Assembly: GCF_001544695.2 (NCBI RefSeq)
Contig: NZ_FCOM02000005.1
Coordinates: forward strand, 62,001-126,000
Direction of reading: 5' to 3'
From: Caballeronia arvi
Lineage (GTDB): Bacteria; Pseudomonadota; Gammaproteobacteria; Burkholderiales; Burkholderiaceae
Length of the DNA stretch: 64,000 nt
Translations under genes and position numbers: made by a program
Shown here: piece by piece, positions 38,935-45,790 of the stretch
How the letters are laid out: each line of letters begins with the position of its first letter
Numbering within the stretch: the first letter of the stretch is position 1
The notes under the pieces: model-generated
The model's database searches: none
What the model was told of the DNA's origin: nothing
The model's input: the letters and a program-made list of their open reading frames with translations, nothing else

Positions 38935-39758
38935 CGTGTTGGCTTCTCCTTCGTTGCTGCAAGTGCGATGCGTGCACGTTCCGTTGCGAGACTCGCACCC
39001 GCGACGCGCGCTCGCGGACGAGGCGCATCCGCCCGGGCAGACGAGCGTGGGTTCATTCAGGTGATACCGAAATGCGAACGAACACGGCGTCACGGCCGGG
39101 CCGTGCACGAATTAGACGACGTGTCCGGCTGGCGGCGATGCGCCTTGCACGCTCTCAATGTCGCATCGGAGATGGCGGATCCGTGTGACAAAGGGAAGGC
39201 GTGCGGCGCCCGCTGGGATGCCGGGCCGAACACAGCAAACGACGGTGCGGCTTCGTGATCAGATTCTTGGCGCGCAGCCATCGTTCCGTTGAAGCGGTCG
39301 CCGTCTGAACGGCGCGACGCAGGAAGAAGCGCGATTGTGCCATACCTCGGAACCCCTGACAGAAAGTCCAAGCTTCTGATTCTTATGAAGTAAAAGCGAC
39401 AGCCGAGCTGGGACCTGGATGGAAAAGCTGACCGGTTGCCGTTTTCGCGGCGTCCGGACTTTTTGTTTACGGCCGCACCGATGGCCTCGCCGTTAGATGT
39501 TTACAGGTTTACTTTATATAAACGTAGTAGTGGTTAACAAGGGGCATCTTCTTCTGTGGATAACAACGCTTTCGTCTTTCCATTCAAGCAGTTGAGGAAA
39601 GCAGAAGCGGACCGTAAACATGTTGGCGCGGCGCCGTTAACACGGAACAACTTTTCGGAGTCAAGGACGCGCGTCGAGTTGTCCCGTTTACGTGCACAAC
39701 GCGTGCACATGACTTTCGCCTGCAATCCGACGGCTTATCCACAATGTCACGGGGATAA
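38935..39758. other. Non-coding region with DnaA boxes and AT-rich tract (candidate oriC)
   Basis: This 824-bp gap has no credible gene. It holds two perfect DnaA boxes, TGTGGATAA (39555-39563, minus) and TTATCCACA (39735-39743, plus), and an AT-rich tract at about 39495-39540. GTTTAC or its complement occurs five times (39465, 39499, 39507, 39614, 39686). CGTGCACA is repeated at 39691 and 39702 (one helical turn apart). The left ~170 bp should hold the antiporter promoter. Confidence 0.65.
39555..39743. promoter_or_regulatory. DnaA boxes of the candidate oriC
   Basis: TGTGGATAA at 39555-39563 (perfect box, minus) and TTATCCACA at 39735-39743 (perfect box, plus), 171 bp apart. Both fall immediately 3' of the mnmC stop. 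Confidence 0.65.
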
Positions 39759-41561
39759 CTACGCCGCGCCGATTTCGCCGTGCCGCAAAGCGCGTAGCAA
39801 AAAGCGGGCGGGGTCGATGGCTTCGGCGAGTTCGCGCTCGATGGGCCACGGCTCGCCTTCGATCTGCGATGCGATCAGCTCCGCCGCGAGCGTCGCCCAG
39901 ACGAGGCCGCGCGAGCCGAACGCGAATGCGCCATAGAGACCCGGCATGCGCGGAAGGTCGAGCGGCCACGCGCCGGAGAGTTCGCGCGCGTCGCGGCGTG
40001 CGGCGTTTTCATCGGCGAGCTGGCCGATCATCGGCATGCGGTCGCTCGTCACGCAGCGGAATGCGACGCGGCCTGCGCGGACGCTCGTCGCCGTCTTCGC
40101 GAGCGCCGGCAACATGCCCCCGACGCGCTCGATATTCTCGCGATGCCCGGCTTCGCGGATCTCGCGATCGGGATCGTCGATATCGTAGGTCGCACCGATG
40201 AGCGCGCCGTCGTGGCCGAGCGGCACCGCATAACCTTCGCCGATCACGGGCATGCGCAGTGCATCGAGCGCGCCGGGTTCGAGCAACGTGAGCTGGCCGC
40301 GCACGCTGCGCGTCGGCTCGCCGTAGAGACCGGCGAGCCGCTCGGCGTCATGCGCGTTGGCGAGCACCATGACGGGCGCCTGGGCGATCTCTTCGCCGCT
40401 TGCGTCGAATGCGCGCCAGAGGCGGCCGTCGTGCGCGATGCGCGTCACTTCGGTGTTCATGCGCGGCGTGATGTTTGCCGAGGCATCGGCGAGTTGCGCG
40501 GCGCAGACCGCCGCAGGCGAGATGGCGCCGCCATGCGGAAAGAGCCAGCCGCCGCGCGCGACGTGGACGCCGGCTATGCGCGATGCTTCGTCGCGCGTCA
40601 TCGGCTGCACGTAGTCGGACGGATACGCGAAGCGCGCGATGGCGTCGGCGAGTGCGTCGGCATCTTCGGCGGTATCGGCGATCTGGAGCAGGCCCGCGTC
40701 GCTGCGTCGCAAGTCTCGATGCGCCAATTCGAGCGCTTGCCATCGACGTAACGCGTAGAGAAACCCCGCGCGCGTGAGGCGTGCGGCGACGCTGTCGTCG
40801 CGCCAGACGATCGGATGAAACACGCCCGCCGGATTGCCCGATGCATCGCGCGCAGGCAACGCGTGGCGATCGATCAGCGTGACGCGCCAGCCGCGTTCGG
40901 CGAGCCGCGAGCTCACCGCGCAACCCGCCAGCCCCGCGCCGATGACGATCGCTTCGCGCGCGTTCGCGTCGAAGGGAAGCGGCGGCTCGTGACGGCGCAC
41001 GCGCCAGCGCGGCGCGAAGCGTGCGGTCACGGGCGCATGCGCGGCGTGCGGCGCGCACTCGAAGCCCGATGCCTTTAACGCGCGCTCGAGTTGCGGCTGA
41101 TCACTTGCGATCGCGCAGACCGTCGCGTTATCGCCGGCGAAGCGCGCGAGCGATTTGCACAGCTTGCGCGGGTCACCGGTCGCGGTGAGATCGAGATGGA
41201 ACGCATCGGCGCGCAGCCAGAGTTTCGACAGCAGCGTTTCGATATCTTCGCCGATGGCGAGCGTCAGCACGACACGCCCCGCATCGAACTCCAGCCGATG
41301 GAGGCCGGCCACGCGCATCGGCCATGCGCGCGCGAGCTCGGCGGCGAGCGGCGAAGCGTCATCGGGCGAAGGCGGAGAGTCGAGTGCGGCGAGCGGCGCA
41401 AGCGCCACGACATGCAGCCGCTCGCAACGTTCTTCGTCGTCGCGCCAGCGTTGCCAGAGCGCGAGAAAGCTGCTGAACGTCGTGTCGACGAACGTAAAGG
41501 CGCGTCTGCGCCGCCAGCGCGCGGGAAGATCGTGCGGCGCGAAAAGCTGGGATTCGGTCAT
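39759..41561 (-). CDS. mnmC: MnmC with FAD oxidoreductase domain and degenerate methyltransferase half
   Basis: This is the tRNA 2-thiouridine wobble modification enzyme (600 aa). The C-terminal two thirds is the FAD oxidoreductase that turns cmnm5s2U34 into nm5s2U34 (VIGAGLAGCAVSSRL at about 206-220, GNPAGVFHPIVWRDDS, CVTSDRMPMIGQ). The N-terminal ~180 residues align with the methyltransferase half (LPARWRRR..., RCERLHVVAL, LAAELARAWP, LHRLEFDAGRVVLTL) but the SAM loop, usually like ETGFGLGLNF, reads DTTFSSFLAL, and the DGFAP-type catalytic motif reads DLTATGD. It is also shorter than the usual ~650 aa. I infer a lost methyltransferase activity. MnmG is at 11.3 kb. Confidence 0.9.
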   Translation of the reverse strand: MTESQLFAPHDLPARWRRRRAFTFVDTTFSSFLALWQRWRDDEERCERLHVVALAPLAALDSPPSPDDASPLAAELARAWPMRVAGLHRLEFDAGRVVLTLAIGEDIETLLSKLWLRADAFHLDLTATGDPRKLCKSLARFAGDNATVCAIASDQPQLERALKASGFECAPHAAHAPVTARFAPRWRVRRHEPPLPFDANAREAIVIGAGLAGCAVSSRLAERGWRVTLIDRHALPARDASGNPAGVFHPIVWRDDSVAARLTRAGFLYALRRWQALELAHRDLRRSDAGLLQIADTAEDADALADAIARFAYPSDYVQPMTRDEASRIAGVHVARGGWLFPHGGAISPAAVCAAQLADASANITPRMNTEVTRIAHDGRLWRAFDASGEEIAQAPVMVLANAHDAERLAGLYGEPTRSVRGQLTLLEPGALDALRMPVIGEGYAVPLGHDGALIGATYDIDDPDREIREAGHRENIERVGGMLPALAKTATSVRAGRVAFRCVTSDRMPMIGQLADENAARRDARELSGAWPLDLPRMPGLYGAFAFGSRGLVWATLAAELIASQIEGEPWPIERELAEAIDPARFLLRALRHGEIGAA

Positions 41562-41612
41562 GCGATATGAGAAGAGACTGCGCGCCCGCTCGATCGGACG
41601 CGCAAAGAAAAA

Positions 41613-42638
41613 TCAGGCGGAAGACGAATTGGCGACGCCATGCGCCGCAGCGTTCGCGCGGCCTTCGATCATCAACGGCTCGAGCGCGTGGCCGGCCGCG
41701 CGCCACGCTTCGAGTCCGCCGAGCAGCGGCGCGATGTCGGTGAAGCCATGTGCGGCCAGTTCCTTCGCCGCGAGCGCCGCCGACACTTCGTTCGGACAAT
41801 CGCAATAGGTCACGAGCTTGCGGTCGCGCGCGATGCCGGCAAGCTGCGATGCGGCATCGTCGTGCAGGAGCAGTGCGCCGGGAATCGCGTACGGGTCCAT
41901 TGCGCGGCGTTCGCGGCGGCGCACGTCGATGACGAGCGGCGGCGGCTCGCCCGCGAGCAGCGCGCGCAACGTCGCGATATCGATACGCGCCATGCGAAGC
42001 CTGCGCAACAGCGACACGCGCTGCCACCAGCGCACGGCGAGATAGAGCGCCAGCGCGATGACGGCGATCGCGATCACGCCGCGTCCGAACAGGTCGAGCC
42101 AGGCGAGCGCCTTATCAACGAGATCCGCGAACACCGCGCCGAACGCGACACCGACGCCGGACCACAAGAGCGCGCCGAGCGCGTCGTAGAAGAGAAAGCT
42201 TCCGAAGCCGATTCCGGTCGCGCCCGCGACGGGAATCGCGAGTGTCGAGAGTCCGGGGATGAACTTCGATACCGCGAGGATGCGCACGCCGAAGCGCCCG
42301 AAAAAGCTCGCGCTGCGGTTCACGCAGGTATCGCGCGAAATGGAGAGCCTGCACATGAAGGCGAGCACGCGGCTGCCATAGCGGCGCCCGAGCCAGAACC
42401 AGAGCGTGTCGCCGATGAGCGCGGCGAGGCTCGCCGTCACGACGATCGCAGCGAGAGGCGCAATGGCAGGCGATGGAAACAGCGTCGAAAAACCGGCCGG
42501 AACGAGGCTTGCCGAGACCGTGATCGCACCCGTCAAAGCCAATGTGGGCAAGGCTGGGAGCGGCAAGCCGAGGCACTCGAGCAGAACGTTGGCAAAAACC
42601 AACGGCAGGCCGTATTCGATGATCAGCTCGCGTAGCAT
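41613..42638 (-). CDS. DedA-family membrane protein fused to a rhodanese domain
   Basis: Residues ~1-205 are a DedA/SNARE-associated membrane protein (341 aa in all). GDTLWFWLGRRYG, SRFIPGLS-type SKFIPGLSTLAIPVAGATGIGFGSFL and four to five hydrophobic segments are present. Residues ~218-320 form a rhodanese domain with IDVR and the active-site cysteine C279 in TYCDCPNEVSAALA. DedA proteins are linked to membrane lipid flipping and the proton motive force. The rhodanese is cytosolic, and a sulfur or redox link is inferred only. It is divergent from hupB. Confidence 0.87.
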   Translation of the reverse strand: MLRELIIEYGLPLVFANVLLECLGLPLPALPTLALTGAITVSASLVPAGFSTLFPSPAIAPLAAIVVTASLAALIGDTLWFWLGRRYGSRVLAFMCRLSISRDTCVNRSASFFGRFGVRILAVSKFIPGLSTLAIPVAGATGIGFGSFLFYDALGALLWSGVGVAFGAVFADLVDKALAWLDLFGRGVIAIAVIALALYLAVRWWQRVSLLRRLRMARIDIATLRALLAGEPPPLVIDVRRRERRAMDPYAIPGALLLHDDAASQLAGIARDRKLVTYCDCPNEVSAALAAKELAAHGFTDIAPLLGGLEAWRAAGHALEPLMIEGRANAAAHGVANSSSA

Positions 42639-42855
42639 GGATCGGACCCAGGTGGTCTACGCCAAAAAAACGGCCGGAAGCCCCGGAAATTAAGGGTAAA
42701 TCTTTGAAACCCTTGTCCAGATTGGGTTTGCGCTGCGCTATCATACCAAGCGCCACGTGTAGAGGCGGCGTGAAGGCGACGAAGTCAGCAGCGCCGGAGA
42801 CATGGCCGAAGTCACGCCGATTCGTCGGGCAGGCCCGCCACAAGGCCGTCCCTAC

Positions 42856-42883
42856 TCGACTGCACGGCTTGCGCACGTATAAT
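42856..42883 (+). promoter_or_regulatory. Probable promoter of hupB
   Basis: A perfect TATAAT (42878-42883) with TCGACT (42856-42861) 16 bp upstream lies about 50 bp before the hupB start. It sits in the 294-bp divergent gap between the DedA and HU genes. Confidence 0.55.
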
Positions 42884-42932
42884 CGGCGCGTTCGCGCTGT
42901 TCGTGTCAACCTAAACTGATAAAGGAACCTTA

Positions 42933-43211
42933 ATGAACAAACAGGAATTGATCGACGCCGTAGCCGCTCAGACCGGCGCCAGCAAGGCTCAAACCGGCGA
43001 AACGCTGGACACGTTGCTCGAAGTGATCAAGAAGGCCGTATCGAAAGGTGACGCAGTGCAGTTGATCGGCTTCGGCAGCTTCGGCTCGGGAAAGCGCGCA
43101 GCGCGCACCGGCCGCAATCCGAAGACCGGCGAATCCATCAAGATTCCGGCCGCAAAGACGGTCAAGTTTACGGCTGGCAAGGCATTCAAGGACGCAGTGA
43201 ACAAGCGGTAA
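42933..43211 (+). CDS. hupB: Nucleoid protein HU
   Basis: This small basic DNA-bending protein has 92 aa. [30 protein letters not shown] and the beta-arm [33 protein letters not shown] match the HU/IHF family, HU type. AAAGGAACC precedes the ATG. It is a single gene with a strong terminator 47 bp downstream. HU supports DnaA-mediated unwinding, which is of interest given the candidate origin 3 kb away. Confidence 0.97.
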   Translation: MNKQELIDAVAAQTGASKAQTGETLDTLLEVIKKAVSKGDAVQLIGFGSFGSGKRAARTGRNPKTGESIKIPAAKTVKFTAGKAFKDAVNKR

Positions 43212-43257
43212 GCATCTTGCCGATTGTGCGGCTACCGGTGGTAGCCAGTTGTACATG

Positions 43258-43280
43258 ACCCGCCTTCGGCGGGTTTTTTT
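43258..43280 (+). terminator. Terminator of hupB
   Basis: CCCGCC (43259-43264) pairs with GGCGGG (43268-43273) around a TTC loop, followed by seven Ts (43274-43280), 47 bp past the hupB stop. Confidence 0.92.
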
Positions 43281-43318
43281 CGGCTTGCCGGAATGCTTCG
43301 CGGCAAGCCGTTCGTCCA

Positions 43319-44584
43319 TCAATGCCGGTGGTCGTCACAATCACAGTCGGAACCGTGATCGTGGTCATGGTCATGATCGTGCTCCTCGATGTCCCATGCC
43401 GGAAACGGATCGGTGAAGCGTTGCCATGCCTCGGGGCCGAGCGCCCATTCGTCGTCGGTGAGAAGGCAGGCATCGAAGCTGTCCTGCCATGCGGCCGGAT
43501 CGAAATTCACGCCGATCAGCACCAGCTCCTGCCGACGATCGCCGATGCTGTTGTCGTCCGGATCGCCGTACCATTCCGCGACGATCTCCGCTTCGAGCTC
43601 CGGATCGTCGGTCGGCCATTCGCTGCGGTCCTGCGCCGCCCACCACACGCCCGCCGGACCGTGCCGGCACGTGCCTCCCGCTTGCGACAGCGAACCGCCA
43701 ACATCGCTTCTCGTCGCGAGCCAGAAGAAGCCTTTCGCGCGCAGTACGCCCGGCCATTCCCGATGCAGCAGGCTCCACAACCGTTCGGGATGAAACGGCC
43801 GGCGCGCGCGATACACGAAGTGACCGACCCCGGATGCGTCGGGTTCGTCGCTCGCCGGCTGGTCGCCGTTAAGTATCGTGAGCCAGCCGGGCGCGCTCGC
43901 GGTTGCATCGAAATCGAAGCGGCCCGTGTCGAGCACGTCGGTTGAGCGCACGTCGCCCGATTGCGCCTGAAGCTGAATCGCTCGCGGGTTGAGGCCGTGC
44001 AGAATGCGCGCGACTCGCTCGACTTCATCTGTGCTGGCGAGATCGATCTTGTTGATGACGATGACATCGCAGAATTCGATCTGCTCGACGAGCGTCTCCA
44101 CGACCGTCTTGCCGTCTTCTTCGTCGTGGCCTGCCTGCGCGAGTCCGCGTTCGGCCAGCGAGTCCGACGAGGCGTAGTCGCGCGCGAAGGTCGCGGCATC
44201 GATCACGGTGACGAAGGTATCGAGAAGCGCGCGGCCCGCGAGCGCCGCGTCGTCGTCGTCGCCGAATGCGAGATCTTCCGCGATCGTCATCGGATCGGCG
44301 ACGCCCGACGATTCGACCACGATCGCATCGAATCGCTGCTGCTGCTGCGCGATCCATGTGATCGCGCTTTCGAGCGCTTCCATCGATTCGTCGGCGAGCG
44401 TCACGCGCATGCAGCCGTTGGGCAGCTCTGTCGTTTCGCGATCCGCGCCGGACGCGGCCTGGCCGTTCGTCACGGCGCCGATGCGCAGACCTTCGGCGTT
44501 GGCGAGCAGGGCATCGACGAGTGTGGTTTTACCCGCGCCGGTGAACCCCGAAAGCACGGTGATTGGCAGTGGCGTGTCGTTCAT
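43319..44584 (-). CDS. COG0523 (CobW/ZigA-type) GTPase, CxCC motif missing
   Basis: This metallochaperone-type GTPase has 421 aa. P-loop GFTGAGKT (residues 13-20), Walker B region IVVESSGVADP and NKID are intact, followed by the CobW C-terminal domain. The family motif GCxCC, normally GCICC or GCMCC, here reads GCMRV at 57-61, so two of three metal-ligand cysteines are gone. The last 20 residues are His/Asp-rich with two Cys (HDHDHDHDHGSDCDCDDHRH) and may bind metal in their place. Zinc is the likely metal by family, not proven. The start at 44584 is set by the N-terminus; the open frame continues upstream without coding features. Confidence 0.88.
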   Translation of the reverse strand: MNDTPLPITVLSGFTGAGKTTLVDALLANAEGLRIGAVTNGQAASGADRETTELPNGCMRVTLADESMEALESAITWIAQQQQRFDAIVVESSGVADPMTIAEDLAFGDDDDAALAGRALLDTFVTVIDAATFARDYASSDSLAERGLAQAGHDEEDGKTVVETLVEQIEFCDVIVINKIDLASTDEVERVARILHGLNPRAIQLQAQSGDVRSTDVLDTGRFDFDATASAPGWLTILNGDQPASDEPDASGVGHFVYRARRPFHPERLWSLLHREWPGVLRAKGFFWLATRSDVGGSLSQAGGTCRHGPAGVWWAAQDRSEWPTDDPELEAEIVAEWYGDPDDNSIGDRRQELVLIGVNFDPAAWQDSFDACLLTDDEWALGPEAWQRFTDPFPAWDIEEHDHDHDHDHGSDCDCDDHRH

Positions 44585-44721
44585 TGCAAGGATGCGTGAC
44601 GGGGAAAGGGCGCGCGCGAGCGCGAGCCCGCGCTGCGGTGTGCGCGACGCGGGCGATCGAATTAGGGATTTTGCATCAATTGCGCCGGACGCGGCGCGCG
44701 TGCGGGAAGAACCCGCGAAGG

Positions 44722-45183
44722 TCAGCGCGCGGCCTGCGTGGTTTGCGTGTTTTGCAGCAACTTCCAGCGGCGCAGGATCTCGATGATCTGGGCCGAATAC
44801 TTGTCGCGCAGCGCAGGTGTTTCGGAATGGTAAGCACCGACGGCCTGCCACGAATTGCCGTACTTGTTCATTTTCTGGCGCAGATGCCACGCGGCGACAT
44901 AGACGCTCTTGCAGGGCTCCATCAGTGTGCCGCTCGAGATGCCGTACTGCGCCAGCGTGCCCAGATGGATGGAGTTGATTTGCATCAGCCCGTAGTCGGT
45001 CGAGCCGTTGGCGTTCTTGTTGATGGCGTCGGGCTTGTTGTGCGATTCGTTCCAGGCGATGGCGCGGAGGATGAGCGGATTGACCTTCTGATACTTCGCC
45101 GCTTCGTCGAAGCAGTCTGCGTGTGCGGAGGCGGCCGCCAGCAGCGGCCCGCATATCGCAAATAGTCGCACGATTTTCTTCAT
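44722..45183 (-). CDS. Lytic transglycosylase (SLT domain, IagB/PilT-like)
   Basis: This is a small periplasmic muramidase (153 aa). The signal peptide is MKKIVRLFAICGPLLAAASAHA (cut near residue 22). The catalytic glutamate is E46 in AIAWNESHNKPDAIN, followed by the DYGLMQINSIHL motif and WHLRQKMNKYGNSWQAVGAYHS. Two cysteines (C24, near the cut site, and C94 region in EPCKSV) may pair. Members of this group open peptidoglycan for secretion or pilus machines. It is divergent from the gsp operon and may help it, which is inferred from position. Confidence 0.92.
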   Translation of the reverse strand: MKKIVRLFAICGPLLAAASAHADCFDEAAKYQKVNPLILRAIAWNESHNKPDAINKNANGSTDYGLMQINSIHLGTLAQYGISSGTLMEPCKSVYVAAWHLRQKMNKYGNSWQAVGAYHSETPALRDKYSAQIIEILRRWKLLQNTQTTQAAR

Positions 45184-45790
45184 CTTCTTTCTACTCCATC
45201 CGCCCTATGCGGAACGTCCATGCCGCCGTTGCAGCGCCTTGGCGCCAACGCCAACGAATCAACGTCCGCGACCGAAATTTGCTCGGGGAAAACCCACCCT
45301 TTTTGCAACGCCCGGAATGCGGAACCGACCGTATCATACCGGCTGACGATTCCGGCCTTAAGTTGGCGATCAGACATAAGTCCTTTGGACCGGACTGAAG
45401 GCCGCTCACGCGCGGGCGGCTTGACGCGTCAATCGGTATTATCCTAAATGTATGAATAATAAGGCTTCTGGTCGGGGTACAATTCGGCTCCCGCGTGCAT
45501 CGGCCTGCTCTGGAAACCGCCCAGATACGGTCTATCGGCAAGTTATTCGAAAGCTTGAGAGCGCTGGAAATTTGTATCGTACGAGCAGCGGATGGGCGGT
45601 TTGATCCGGAACGAATTGGCACAATTTCGTTACATAAAGCTGTTATCGTCACATTTTTTAAAATGATCGCGATGGATCGGGGTTGCCCTTTCCACACCGC
45701 GGTCGGCGGCGCTCTCGGCTGACGAGCGGTGCAGCCTTGGCCGGATCTTCCAGGACCGGCCCTGACATCACATCCATGAGAAGACAACCT
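45184..45790. other. Non-coding divergent gap upstream of gspD
   Basis: This 607-bp gap lies between the transglycosylase (minus) and gspD (plus). It is AT-richer in its middle (about 45430-45480 and 45600-45670). A perfect 12-bp palindrome TTGACGCGTCAA lies at 45421-45432 and could be an operator. I cannot name a clear -35/-10 pair. Confidence 0.5.

Noticed and set aside
39556..39936. 126-codon plus-strand frame over a DnaA box and the end of mnmC
   Set aside because: It is half antisense to mnmC and half origin-like DNA, with no domain.
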